Part shown: piece by piece, positions 1-9,292 of the stretch
Layout: each line of letters starts with the position of its first letter
Numbering within the stretch: position 1 is the stretch's first letter
Position numbers and translations under genes: made by a program
The notes under the pieces: generated by a model
Told to the model about the DNA's origin: nothing
The model's database searches: none
The model's input: only the letters and a program-made list of their open reading frames with translations
NCBI GenBank assembly: GCA_003427395.1
Contig: BFEA01000025.1
Span: 1,755,980 to 1,777,973, forward strand
DNA length: 21,994 bases
From: Chara braunii
Lineage: Eukaryota; Streptophyta; Charophyceae; Charales; Characeae
Reading direction: 5' to 3'

Positions 1-2
1 AG

Positions 3-1058
3 TATGCTCGCTTCCTTCCTTGCAAGTATCATGCTGCAGCACCTGAGCTCGCACGACTCTTGCACACCGGTTGGATTACCAACCAGGGTGTTCCGGAAGA
101 TATAGTGAGCGACCGAGATACTCGCTTCATGTCGACTTTTTGGACTTCCCTCATGACTGAGTCCGGTACGACAATGAAGCCGAGCTCGGCTCGGCACCCG
201 CAGACGGATGGCCAGATGGAACGAGAGCACCAGACCGCTCAGATGATGTTGCGTACGCTCATCCGTCCCGACCAGAAAGATTGGGTTGACCGGCTTCCCG
301 ACATCGAGTTCGCCTATAACACTTCGGTGCACCCGGCGATCTGCGTCACACCATTCGAGTTACATCATGGTGGAGAGAAAGCACGGATCTTTGCTGATCT
401 CCTTTTGCCACAGGCCGCCGACATAGACGTCCCTTGCTCTCCCGCTTCCGTCCGGAAGTACCGGGACTTGCTGATCAAAGCCCGCGCAAATATGCAAAAG
501 GCTCAGATCCGCATGCAGCAGCAGGCTAACCGACGTCGACTTCCATGTCCTTTCCGCGAGGGAGACCTTGTTTGGGTCCTCTCCGAGGAATTTGCGCTCG
601 AGCAGGATGTTTCGCGCAAACTCCTTCCGAAATGGTTCGGACCATGGAGAGTCACTTCTGCCGTTGGAGACGATCCCGCAGGTCCTTCCTTCGTGATCAA
701 CATTCCACCGCACCTGACAGTGCATCGGGTCTTCCATGCATCGAAGCTGGCCATCTACACACCACCTTCAGATGACGAGTTTCCCAGACGACAATCACAG
801 GATCCGCCCTCCATGGACGGACATCAGGAAGTGGACCGAGTCATCACGCACCGCAAGTATGGCAACAAGCCAATGCAGTACAAAGTCACATTCAAGCAAT
901 GTGAGCCTGACGACACTCGGTGGATCTCCAGTACAGATTTGCAGACTTCTGCACCCCTTATCTTCGCCGACTATGAGAAGCGACGCCTTGCTAAGGACGC
1001 AGCTCGTCCCACCCGACCCATCCTGGTATCGGACAGACAACTCCGCCCTCGCAAGTAG
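3..1058 (+). CDS. Ty3/gypsy chromovirus integrase C-terminal part plus chromodomain (5' cut by window edge)
   Basis: This is the 3' end of a pol polyprotein. The frame is open from base 3 to the TAG at 1056-1058, so the real start lies outside the window. The TTG at 60 is not a start. Integrase inserts retrotransposon cDNA into the genome. The second catalytic Asp is in the SDRD motif (codon 111-113) and the Glu lies 36 residues later in the QMERE motif, which is exact DD35E spacing. A GPY/F-like module follows (FGPW, about nt 636-650). The last 75 residues hold a chromodomain (EVDRVITHRKYGNKP onward, with a W and hydrophobic cage-like positions), the mark of chromoviruses, which use it to target chromatin. 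There is no internal stop or frameshift over 1 kb, so this copy looks young compared with element B. The polypurine tract and LTR follow directly. The first catalytic Asp and the zinc-binding region lie upstream, outside the window. Confidence 0.93.
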   Translation, partial: YARFLPCKYHAAAPELARLLHTGWITNQGVPEDIVSDRDTRFMSTFWTSLMTESGTTMKPSSARHPQTDGQMEREHQTAQMMLRTLIRPDQKDWVDRLPDIEFAYNTSVHPAICVTPFELHHGGEKARIFADLLLPQAADIDVPCSPASVRKYRDLLIKARANMQKAQIRMQQQANRRRLPCPFREGDLVWVLSEEFALEQDVSRKLLPKWFGPWRVTSAVGDDPAGPSFVINIPPHLTVHRVFHASKLAIYTPPSDDEFPRRQSQDPPSMDGHQEVDRVITHRKYGNKPMQYKVTFKQCEPDDTRWISSTDLQTSAPLIFADYEKRRLAKDAARPTRPILVSDRQLRPRK

Positions 1059-1069
1059 CTCGGTCTTTT

Positions 1070-1080
1070 AAGAGGGGGAG
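1070..1080 (+). promoter_or_regulatory. Polypurine tract of element A
   Basis: A purine run (AAGAGGGGGAG) lies 11 bases after the integrase stop and directly before the TGTG that begins the LTR. In Ty3/gypsy elements this tract primes plus-strand DNA synthesis. Its position fixes the left edge of the 3' LTR. Confidence 0.8.
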
Positions 1081-1103
1081 TGTGTTACATCTTCGTCGCC
1101 ACA

Positions 1104-1304
1104 CGGGTCCTACTGGACCCGACTTAGGGCTAGAGGGACACATCAGGGCCTAAAGGCTCGACCTTGGGGGTACTACAGGCCATAAAGGCCTCACCGCGGA
1201 CCAGACCCGACGGGCAGGCCCAAACGACATTACCGTTTGGGCCTGGCGGCGCTCTTGAGGCTGTCGCCCGCCGGTTGGGGATGAACCGTCCATCTGGACG
1301 GTTC
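1104..1304. repeat. Cluster of short perfect hairpins in U3 of LTR A
   Basis: Four clean hairpins stand in 200 bp. They are CGGGTCC at 1104-1110 with its complement at 1115-1121 (4-nt loop), AGGCC at 1177-1181 with 1187-1191, AGGCCCAAACG at 1216-1226 with 1234-1244 (11-bp arms, 7-nt loop), and GAACCGTCC at 1283-1291 with 1296-1304 (9-bp arms, 4-nt loop). Further short ones follow, such as TAGCGC/GCGCTA near 1430 and GGCGGC/GCCGCC near 1515-1530. All arms are perfect. Confidence 0.85.
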
Positions 1305-1353
1305 AGGGCACGGCCAGGCCTCGCAGCATTGAGGCCGGCCTCTACCCCACCGG

Positions 1354-1360
1354 TATATAG
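1354..1360 (+). promoter_or_regulatory. Putative TATA box of LTR A
   Basis: TATATAG lies 273 bases into the LTR and is flanked on both sides by the palindrome ACCGGT (1349-1354 and 1362-1367). The position suits the U3/R boundary of an LTR promoter. It rests on motif and context only. Confidence 0.5.
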
Positions 1361-2130
1361 AACCGGTCCAGCCTCAGTCCAGCATCGACCTACCGGCATT
1401 CTACCAGTACGGTATGGTACAACGCGATATAGCGCTGGCGCTAAGATTAGCGCAGGAGCAGCGAGGAACAGCGCAGCGCAGATTAGCGCAGCAGCAGCGG
1501 CGACTGGGTTACCGGCGGCCATAGCCGCCTCAGGTATTGGGAGTTGGAGGCTTCTCTCCTCCCTCCCATCGCCAGTCCCCTCTCTCTCTCTCTCCTCCTC
1601 GGCTCCTTCTTCTTCTTCTCCTTCTTCTTCTTCAGATTGGAGACTTATACTAGTTGGACAGAGGTCAGTGTTGGACTTCGGTGGTATGAGACTGTGGTAC
1701 TTACCGGATTGGAGACTTGGAGATCGTTGGGGTTGATACTTGGCGACATCACNNNTCNGACACCGGTTACATTTGGACTCTGTATCCCCGACATTGGTGA
1801 CCTATGGTCCTCGACATTTTGATCTTGTTGGATGACATTTTGGACTACCATATCGGTGACCTATCAGATTCTATCTCGGTGACTTTCGGTGTTGTCTACC
1901 TCCCCCCACCTCTTCGTCTCTCCTCCCCCATTCATCTGTGTATGTGTGCACGGGGCTGAGCATCTTCTATGTATGGCTCAGACCCCACACCTCACGATTG
2001 TATGTGTGTGGAGTGATGCTATGTGAGTCAATCTATGTGAGTCAGTCTATGTGAGTCAGTCCGTTCATCAGACTTCCGTTGCATATATGTTCATCCTACA
2101 TTGGTTGATCCTTGGTTCTACCCATACTCA

Positions 2131-3223
2131 TTGGAACGTTGCAAGTTGTTGCGCCCGAGAGTACCGATAAGGAGTGCAGCTTATCGGTGGATGATTCCTG
2201 TGAGAATCACGTGTTCAATCATGCTTGATACCCCAATATCGTTATCGTGCGCACTCAGTACCACAACATATCCATGCAATACATCTATTAGGGATTTGCG
2301 GATTTCTCTGGGAACGTGACTGGACAAGCTGATCGTCGTTCGGTTGCAAAAAATGTCAAGTTGTATGTCAACCCAATCTAGCTTCATCGGTTGTTCGCCA
2401 TTTACGCTGGAGAACATAGAGCTACTCGTTCGGATCGAAAAAATGGTGGTGATCATCTGTGACTCAGCCGGGCTAATCATCTCAGTTTCCTTAGCTTCGA
2501 CATCGGTCTCGGGATCAGTGGTGCATGCTGCGATTTTTAACCCAATTAATTCCGCCATTTCCTGCATTAGGTTGGGAACATCATCGATCGAAGCTTCGAT
2601 CGCTTGTCTAATTAAAGCGATCATAGCGCCTTGCATGAGCAACGGCTTGAGCAGAGAGATCGAGAGATCTAGGTATCGATCCATCTGCTAATATCTTCCT
2701 CGTAATGAAAGTGCGCCCTCGTACAAAGTACGAGGGGGTTCCAAGAGCTCAGCCATATCGGAAATCTGCAAAATGGGTTCTCCAAGAAGTGATGTTGCTG
2801 GAACCCGCATTTCAATTAGCATGAGAAATGATAACGGGCAAGCAGAGCTAGGTTCGCTTCTCTCTGCGTTTTGACCAAACGTTCACGTGGTAGTTGGAAT
2901 CATCCGGAATTCTTCTTTAGCCTCGTGAACGAACAACTCGACCAACTGACTTCATTCCTCCTCCGTGGGCATATGATTTAATAAGTCAGCGTAGTCTTGT
3001 TCGTCATGTTCATCATCATCGGGAGGATATTGGTCCATGTCGCTGCCTACGGAAGAATCTTCTTCCTGACTCGGGACTTGGATTGTTCCTACCCGGAATT
3101 TCGAGTTGGTAAGGCTCAGAGTCTTTCTCGGCCATCGAGTGGACACTTGTAACGGTGTCGGCTGGCTATCGACGGTTATTTCTTGACAGTCTCGGTTTCG
3201 CGTTTCCTTACTCCATTCGAGGG
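2131..3223 (-). pseudogene. Element B pol: protease-RT linker and start of reverse transcriptase (broken)
   Basis: An acidic linker reads from about 3223 down (with PSQEEDSSVGSDMDQYPPDD at about 3000-3080). An open stretch of 167 codons follows (2684-2181). It contains LDWVDIQLD..CNRTTISLSS, then EIRKSLIDVLHGY and IEHVILTG, which matches the pre-RT region of Ty3/gypsy pol (the usual form is L..Y.DVFA...D..I..HRI.TG). At about 2200 the frame shifts and the next frame gives HPPISCTPYRYSRAQQLATF, the standard RT entry motif. The sequence then stops at the LTR of element A. The frame changes around 3146, and the stretch 2690-2950 lacks a clean frame. No catalytic RT motif is left in the window. 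Confidence 0.8.
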
Positions 3224-3249
3224 GCCTTCAAACCACAGGTCACGCAAGC

Positions 3250-3555
3250 ACTTTTCTACAGACAGACCCGACTCAAAAGACACTTTCTCAGATGTGAGGT
3301 CCTGTGAGCGGTTCACCGCAAATAGTCCCACTCCAACTGACGCCCCAAACAGACGTGCCCACTCAAGCCTGTAAACTCTTTTCTGACAGACCCGTCCAAA
3401 GAACGTTTTCCAGATGCCCAGTTTTACGAGTATTTACCCAAACAGGACCCACAAAAACGACCTCCGTGCTCAGGCCCGAAAACTAGTTTTCGACAGACAC
3501 GACTAGAAAACACATTTTCCGGCTGCCCAGTTTCGCAAGCGCCCGACCCGCTTAA
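3250..3555. repeat. Degenerate tandem repeat, about 105-120 bp unit, 3 copies
   Basis: Three units each begin with a (C/A)TTTTCTGACAGAC-like block (about 3250, 3379 and 3486), followed by AAAAGAC/AACGTTTTCC and GGCTGCCCAGTTT-like segments. The units are diverged, with indels. No coding sense was recognised. Confidence 0.6.
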
Positions 3556-3764
3556 GCCAGGAGACGAGTCACGACAGGATGCACTGTACGAGGGGCTGGT
3601 TGTGAATATCTTTCTGTTACGCCGTGAATCGTGACCGGGGGCCGCATGCCGAGAGTCGCCAAGAAGCAGCCTTGCGGGCAGCGGTACACAGACTGATCCC
3701 AGTGCCGCTCGGAGCAAGCTACAACACTCAGAAGACAGCGACCGCTAGAAAACAATAGCCTGTC

Positions 3765-4600
3765 AGAGAAAACGAAACAGACTCGGACAGTCGAGGCCAC
3801 ACACGTCAGGTTGACAGGTACCGACCGGAGATACAGGCCAGGTTCGGACAATCAGCTGGTAGAGTACCTTTCGGCGAAGAAGAACAAATTTGGACTGCCA
3901 AGACCACGCTCACCAGCTATCATCCAGAGATAACAGACCAGGTTCGAACAGTCAGGTAGCGGAGTGCCTTTCGGTGAAAATGAGCAGACCCAGTCAGCTG
4001 AGACCACGTGCGTCAGGTACCATCCAGCGATAGTTGCCTGGTTAGAACAGTCAGATAGCAGAGTGCCTTTCGACGAAGGTGAACAGACTCGGACACACGA
4101 CAGGTATCATCCCGAGATACCGACCAGGTTCAAACAGTCAGATAGCACGGTGCCTTTCGACGAAGATGATCAGACTCGAATAGCCGAGACCACACACGAT
4201 AGGTATCATCCAGAGATACCGACCAGGTTCCAACAGTCAGAGTAGCAGAGTGCATTTCGGCGAAATCGAACAGACTCGGACAGCCGAGAATACACAAGCG
4301 AGGAGCTTTTTGGGGAAGATAGAGCGGTCTCTCCCCCGAAGACCGTATACTCTAAGTACCTTCTAGAGATGCCGACCAGGTTCGAACGGTTGGATGGCGG
4401 AGCGCCTTTCCGCGAAAAATGAACGGACTCGGACCGCTAGACCGCCCACGACAGGAATCATCCAGAGTTACGCACCAGGCGAAAATGAACAGGCTCGGGC
4501 AACTGAGACCACGTACGACATGTATCTTCTGGAGATACCGACCTTGGTCAAACAGCCAGTTAGCAAATTACCGATCAGGGAAAACAGGACCCGTGGAACA
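3765..4600. repeat. Degenerate tandem repeat, about 100 bp unit, about 8 copies
   Basis: Units begin GA(A/G)CAGACTCGGACAGCCGAG-like at about 3770, 3882, 3982, 4081, 4168, 4268, 4421 and 4487. They contain AGGTATCATCCAGAGATACC, then ACCAGGTTCGAACAGTCAG, then GTGCCTTTCGGCGAA. Spacings visible in the sequence are 100, 99, 87, 100, about 153 and about 66. An open frame at 3964-4245 spans nearly three units and gives a repeated peptide (VPFDE..QTR, then RYHPEIPTRF.QSD). Most units contain stops or frameshifts, so I treat it as non-coding. Confidence 0.8.
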
Positions 4601-4654
4601 AGTCTAATAATCGAGAGCCTGAAGCGGGCCCGAAGCAGGTTTGGAGGTCGTGCG

Positions 4655-5000
4655 TTCTCGTCCTCTCTTCTAGCGCCCCCCCCTTTCCAGCTCCTTTCCC
4701 CAGCCGCCTCTGTCTCCACCATTCACCTCCTCACGCCCATATACCCTCTTCCCTCCTCTGCATACCCTCGCGTGCACTCCTCCTCCTCGCTTTTTCGCTC
4801 TTTTGCCCTCCTCCTCTCTCCCTGCACAAGTTCTCGCGCTCTCCTCCCTTCTTTCTCTTTATCTTTCTCCCTCTGCGTCCATTCCCGCGCTCTCTTTCCT
4901 CCTCTCTCTTCCTATCCCTGCTCTTCGCTTAAGTCCTCGTGCTCTCCCCCCTCTCCGCCTCTCTTTTCCTTCCCTCTCTCCCACCCCTCTCCCTACCAAG
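4655..5000 (+). repeat. Pyrimidine-rich tract (CT/TCC-rich)
   Basis: About 350 bases of almost unbroken C and T on the plus strand, with many CTCTCC and TCCTCC runs. Open frames here are low-complexity Ser/Pro/Leu products of the base composition and are not genes. Confidence 0.8.
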
Positions 5001-5606
5001 AGAAGGCCGACACAAGCCAAACCGACGTGAAAAGAGGCTTGGGCGACCCCCCTTCGAGAAAACCTCACGCGCGCACACGCTCCTTTCCTCCTTAAACAGA
5101 AAGAACCGCTGACCCTCCCCGCTCGACCGAGGCAAAGAGCTCCCTTTGGCTCTACCCTGCGCTCCTTCTCTATCCCGCCGGAGGTCAGCGCAGCAACACA
5201 GCAATGGAACTCGTTCGAAACAGATGGCAGACGGCACACGCGAACCCCAGCCCTCTTTCCTTCGAAGGCAGTTCTACGCCCTGCATAAGTCTTCCCGATC
5301 CCACGAGCATGAACACAAGCCCGCGAGGTCCAACGGAGCTACCCAACTCGTCCTGCACCCCGCCGAGCTGACGCCGATCCTCTCGATCGGAGTCGCGCGC
5401 GTACGCCGTCTCTCCGAGCAACTCGGCTCGCTTCGTACGCTACAGAGGAGCTGCTGATCCTGGCGGACGTGCGTGACCTCGCCTCGTACGCCCCGCGCGC
5501 CCCCGTCGAACTTCTTCCCTCTTCCTTTTATACTTTCCTCTTTCGGTCGGCCCTTCCCACCTTCAAGCCTCCTCTCTCTGCTTCCACCAATCACTGTCCT
5601 TAATTG
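5001..5606. other. Stretch of block C without recognisable genes
   Basis: GC-rich, CpG-containing DNA with several overlapping short open frames on both strands, none resembling a known family. A TTTTATACTTT site at about 5525 could be a core promoter element, but nothing else supports it. Confidence 0.4.
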
Positions 5607-5870
5607 TTCCCGCCGATCCACAATCCAAATTTTGGGGAATATTTGGTCGTTCCCGCTCACCTTCCGATCATACCTTCCCTCTCTCGAAATCCTTAGTGGT
5701 TCCCGCCGCTCCACACACCAAATTTTCGGGGAATATTTGGTCGTTCCCGCTCACCTTCCGATCACACCTTCCCTCTCTCGAGATCCTTAGTTGTTCCCGC
5801 CGATCCACACTCCAAATTTTGGGGAATACTTGGTCGTTCCCGCTCGCATACCTTCCCTCTCTCGAGATCT
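5607..5870. repeat. Tandem repeat, about 93 bp unit, 3 copies
   Basis: Units at 5607-5698, 5699-5792 and 5793-5870 share GTTCCCGCCGATCCACA, then CAAATTTTGGGGAATATTTG, then GTCGTTCCCGCTC and CCTTCCCTCTCTCGA. They are well conserved. The third lacks about 15 bp. All three frames open through parts of it and the peptide repeats too, but it is a DNA-level repeat. Confidence 0.9.
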
Positions 5871-6047
5871 ATCCCCTACTCCCGTTCTTCCACCAATCCT
5901 ATTACAACCTTTCTTCCTTCGTAGGATCGAGCGCCTCTCTGCCTCCTCCTACAGCCGTGTCGCTCCCCCCCTTTCAATCCGCAAGGCTCCGGCGCTCCCT
6001 GCTGGCTCACGATCGGTACCGCAGATGGTCCGCGCTCGGCCGAATTT

Positions 6048-6300
6048 TGTGATAGCATTTCTTGGAGTTGCAGATGGGCTGCAATTCATAGCCCATTCAT
6101 GCTAGCTTTCGAGTCATTGCGGGTCGTCCATAATTCGTAATTTGCTCGTGAAAACTTTCTTGGCGTTGCCGACGGTTCGTACCTAGCCGCAATGCGCGCC
6201 CCATTCACGAAAATTCTAATGTTGCAGAGGATGGTCCGTTCCTGACCGAGATTCGTAGCTTATTCATGCAAGCCTTCGAGTCGCTGCTGACCGTGACGTA
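6048..6300. repeat. Degenerate repeat with TTTCTTGG(A/C)GTTGC and CATTCATGC...TTCGAGTC blocks
   Basis: TTTCTTGGAGTTGCAGATGG (6058) recurs as TTTCTTGGCGTTGCCGACGG (6151) and, more weakly, as a GTTGCAGAGGATGG block (about 6223). CATTCATGCTAGCTTTCGAG recurs as TATTCATGCAAGCCTTCGAG. The unit is irregular and heavily diverged. Confidence 0.5.
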
Positions 6301-7152
6301 TCGAGACAGCTGCCGGGTTGGTTATCAGGCCTAAGGGACTCTCCCTTTCCCTTAATCTTAACCGTTATCTGCTTAACTCACACGCCCCCGCTCTATCCCA
6401 ACCACCCCCCGCTTCATCCTTACCACACGGCGACTGTCCGATGTTTCTTCTCAGATCTAGGTAGGCGCCCCCCCCTCTTTTTGCAGGAAGTTTCGCCATA
6501 GGCACCCAACACCGTTCCTCTTCAAGGAACCACCTGCCGTTCGTCCTTGCATCGTAAGGTCATGCTGGCCGGAACAGCCCTCGGTTCTGAAGCGGCCTCT
6601 ACTTACTTATTTCTTAGAGGGAACCGTCGGCCGCATTGTTCTGCGTAGACCTCACGCGAGGCTTTTCACACCCTGCACAAAGCCCTGATCTTCCGACAAC
6701 CAACCCACCCTGGTGACGTTGCTGAGTATCTTTTCCTGACTATCGCGCCGCGCCGGTCTCATGAACACGTTGTCACTTCGTATGCGATCTGGTTGCCCTT
6801 GTCGAGCCGCTGTATCTTGCATGCCCCCAAAAGTCGAGTTGCACAGGACCGGCAGTCTGCTGGCCTCTTGCAGCCAACCCTTAGTCTCCCGCCTCATTCC
6901 GAAACTTCCATGGCTCGCCCAATGCCCGACAACAATCCCTGACTCCTGGTCCTTGGTGTCAAAAACTCCGGCCTTTGGGACCCGCACGAGCCCGCTTGCG
7001 ACCAAGGTTCGGACCATCACTCCAGCCAATCGAAGGGTTAGTATGAAGGCCCGAACGCCCGAGGACACCCATAACACTAGATCCACATGCACGCATACGT
7101 CAAACCAAGCAAAAACAGCAAATAAAAAAAGAAAAAATGTTTTCCTTTTCAA
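6301..7152. other. Right part of block C without recognisable genes
   Basis: No domain was recognised on either strand. The longest frame is the 166-codon minus-strand stretch 7152-6652, which starts in AT-rich DNA giving a hydrophobic, signal-like N-terminus. Its composition and the lack of any motif argue against a gene. Confidence 0.4.
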
Positions 7153-7214
7153 AGAGGAAAGCCTTCGGCTGACATGCGTCCGCCCGACAACGGGAGAGTC
7201 TGAGGCTTTCCTCT
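7153..7214. repeat. Inverted repeat with 12-bp perfect arms at the edge of block C
   Basis: AGAGGAAAGCCT at 7153-7164 and its exact complement at 7203-7214 enclose 38 bases. It lies where element B's protease frame fades out, so it may mark the edge of the insertion or its terminal hairpin. Confidence 0.75.
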
Positions 7215-7844
7215 AGTATGTGTAAGGATAAGTTGTTTGGAATCGAAATGTATTCACGCACTCACAACCATTGCCCAAGGCAATCCCAACAGTACCGAGT
7301 ATGATTGCACATCGATGACTAATGTGTTAACAAAGATATGTATTCGCTTTACCTTGATTGCTACATTCTCAATAATTCCTACTATATTCATGGTTTCCTC
7401 ATCAGCAGAAACATAGTTGTCTTTCCCCGGCAATGGAAGGATCGAGTTTAGTCGTCCAGTTTTTCGAACGGTTTCCAAGGACATTGCCACAGTGAACGAT
7501 CTGGTATCAACGAGAGCATTGAACGGTTTACCCCACACTTCGCAGTCACATTCTGCACTCTTCCACAAAACCGATCGAACGCGGACAAAGTAATCATTTT
7601 TTGCATACGAGATGGTGGCAACCCGAGCAACTTTAGATTCGTCTGGCTCTTTCGCGGAGGGTACTGGTTCCGATGAAGGAGAGGCTAATTCTACTTCTTC
7701 GTCCTTCTTCTTCTTCAGCATCCTCTGAATACGTTGGTACGTGAATCGTTTCTGATTCTTTTGGCACTGCAGGAGAAGCTTATCATTCGCAGCCTCAAAT
7801 ATGGTTAGCAAATGACCCACCGGGACAGGAACTCGAATATCCAA
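7215..7844 (-). pseudogene. Element B aspartic protease (retropepsin), inactivated
   Basis: The open part is 196 codons (7844-7254). A Lys-rich and Glu/Ser/Pro-rich spacer (residues about 30-75) is followed by a retropepsin-like domain: FNALVDTRSFTVAMS at about 109-122, then VLLGLPW at about 184-190. Retropepsins cut the polyprotein using a D-T/S-G active site. Here the glycine is Arg (DTR, residues 113-115), so this copy should be inactive. After LPWAMVVSA there is a TGA stop. The same frame then reads IHFDSKQLILTHTRGKP, the usual continuation of the fold, down to about 7215. Gag lies upstream on the same strand and block C downstream. Confidence 0.8.
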
Positions 7845-7849
7845 CTATT

Positions 7850-9171
7850 TAAGTGTCTATAGGACATCGATTTCCCTGGTTCGAAACTAAGGACCGGGTT
7901 TTGATCCCCGTTAACCCATTCAAGCTCGTCTTTGCTAGGTCGGATTGCTCCGATTAGTCCCGCTAATTAGAGGTACTCTGTCGGATCAACGACATCGGCC
8001 GCTTCGAACGATGACCCCGAAGTGGACGCGATGGGTTCGGACGAAGAAGCCGAATCTGAAGAGGAAGAGTTAGGCTCCCTATCTTTTGTTGCTTCTAACA
8101 GCGTGGCCACCCGTCCTTGGTTCATGGCGACGGGCGCGGCTGCAGGCGGAGGTTGATTGCGCTTCGGCAGGGGGCAGTCACGTGCAAGTTGTAGCATTCG
8201 ATCCTACCGGATGGGTTAGCCGCATGATGTGGGGCAGGGGAAGCTTGTCCGGGAGCGGGAGGAGAAGTTAGCAAGGGATATGAAGGAGGGGAAGGATGTG
8301 GAGAACTTGAGTTAGCACTCATTAGTTCCGTCAAGATCGATTATAATCAATCCATATGAGAAGTCTGCGCTTGAATCAGATTGTTCATCCACTCAGATTG
8401 TCGGGTAGTGGCGGTATAAATCATTTGAGCCAAATGCAGGTTCGTGATTGGTACTGACGCAGCCGACTGAGGCATGACAGTGTTTGTAGGTACCATCTTT
8501 GGAGGAGGGGGGGGGGGACAAAAGATTGTAGGAGGCGCGAAGCTGGGTCCTGGGAGGGTCCGTCCTGATAATCGTGATCAGGGAGAGGGTAAAATCACCT
8601 CACGGATCTGAGTCACGAACGTTGCTTGGCAACCACATCCTATATCATGTCCGAAATGTCTTCATCCCCCTGACTAATGTACTTGCTCGTATCCAGTAAA
8701 TGCAGTTCAAGTGCTTTAGCAATAATAGCAGGTAACTGGTTCGTTTTTGGCGGAACCTTTTTTTGTAGTTTTGCTTTTAGTACAGGGTTGCGGAGATGAT
8801 CGATGAACAGATCTCAAGCAGCGTTTTATCTAGCGCTTTTTGAAACCGATCCACAAAGTCGGGTAGTAACACTAAGGGTTCCTGGGGACGGGTTTTCAGC
8901 ACAAACCGGGCAGCATCCTCACTGACTTCGTCAAATCTTGCTAGGAACGCTCTCTTGAAGGTATCCCAATCCACCCACGTGTGCCTTCTAAACCAATCAT
9001 GAGTTGTGTTCCTGAGGAGGAGGGTGATGACGCGAGGAAGATCCTCAACGCTGTATCCCTGAGCTTGTACGACTTTGAGCCATGCCTCGGAATGAGTGTG
9101 ATTGGGGTAAAACGGAAAAGTGGCGGGGATGCTTCCCGAGGAGGCGGTCTATTGGTGTCGGTCATGGGCAT
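7850..9171 (-). pseudogene. Element B gag (capsid and remnant zinc knuckle), broken
   Basis: The likely start is the ATG at 9171 (MPMTDTNRPPPRE). After a frame change near 9110 the capsid region reads HSEAWLKVVQAQGYSVEDLP, a leucine-rich stretch, then WVDWDTFKRAFLARFDE and LLPDFVDRFQKAL, a clear Ty3/gypsy gag (Retrotrans_gag) pattern. This frame closes at a TAA at 8777. Beyond it are a C-run (8505-8520 region), several stops, a proline-rich stretch, and a damaged CCHC knuckle: CYN is left near 8195 and LARDCPLPKRNQPPP follows in another frame (from about 8190). A Ser-rich acidic tail ends DVVDPTEYL with a stop near 7967. Gag packages the element RNA. This copy cannot make a full protein. Confidence 0.8.
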
Positions 9172-9279
9172 CTCTGATCGAGTCTCTACGGACCTTTGTC
9201 GAGTGACGGGAGGATTTTGTCGATTGGCTGGTCTTCCTCTTGCTAGCTCGTCTCGTTAATGTTAGAACCGACACGCGTC

Positions 9280-9292
9280 GGCTCCGATACCA
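9280..9292 (-). promoter_or_regulatory. Primer binding site of element B (initiator-Met tRNA type)
   Basis: The minus strand reads TGGTATCGGAGCC, one base from the plant Ty3/gypsy site TGGTATCAGAGCC, which pairs with the 3' end of initiator tRNA-Met to start minus-strand cDNA. It lies about 110 bases upstream of the gag ATG and next to the LTR, which fixes the element's polarity. Confidence 0.85.

Larger units (their letters stand above)
1081..2130 (+). mobile_element. 3' LTR of element A (chromovirus)
   Basis: The LTR starts TGTG right after the polypurine tract and ends near ...CATACTCA at about 2130. The right end is inferred from two signs. Similarity to the solo LTR at 20019-21155 runs to there (GGTTCTACCCATAC matches GGTCTGCACCTATAC). 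Minus-strand coding sequence of element B resumes from 2131. It holds hairpin-rich U3-like DNA (1104-1304), a TATA-like site (1354), a CT-rich tract (about 1573-1632) and N bases at 1753-1755 and 1758. The 5' partner LTR is outside the window, so the target duplication (predicted TTGGA at 2131-2135) cannot be checked. The similarity also covers the block around 1900-2000 with CTCTTCGTCT and GGGCTGA. Confidence 0.85.
3230..7160. mobile_element. Block C: repeat-built insertion of about 3.9 kb inside element B, family unknown
   Basis: This stretch separates element B's protease from its pre-RT linker. Those two parts should be adjacent or nearly so, so the block is inferred to be an insertion. 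It carries at least four families of degenerate tandem repeats, a pyrimidine-rich tract and no recognisable domain. A 6-bp direct repeat GCCTTC at 3224-3229 and 7161-7166 could be the target duplication, but a match of that length is expected by chance in such a search. The ends are not TG...CA at these positions and I found no terminal inverted repeats. A long LTR or untranslated region of a large Ty3/gypsy element is possible but not shown. An open minus-strand stretch of 166 codons at 6652-7152 begins with a hydrophobic run but matches nothing I recognise. Confidence 0.45.

Noticed and set aside
1164-1736. 190-codon frame in LTR A and the opposite 130-codon frame
   Set aside because: They lie in the hairpin-rich LTR, are not kept in the solo LTR, and resemble no protein.
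3765-4600. CRISPR array
   Set aside because: The whole unit of about 100 bp is repeated. There are no unique spacers, and the context is eukaryotic retrotransposon DNA.
4394-5095. 233-codon plus-strand frame
   Set aside because: Most of it is Ser/Pro/Leu from the pyrimidine-rich tract and its start lies in a tandem repeat.
6652-7152. 166-codon minus-strand open frame with a signal-peptide-like start
   Set aside because: The hydrophobic start comes from AT-rich DNA (poly-A and T stretches). The rest shows no domain or codon pattern, and it lies in repeat DNA.
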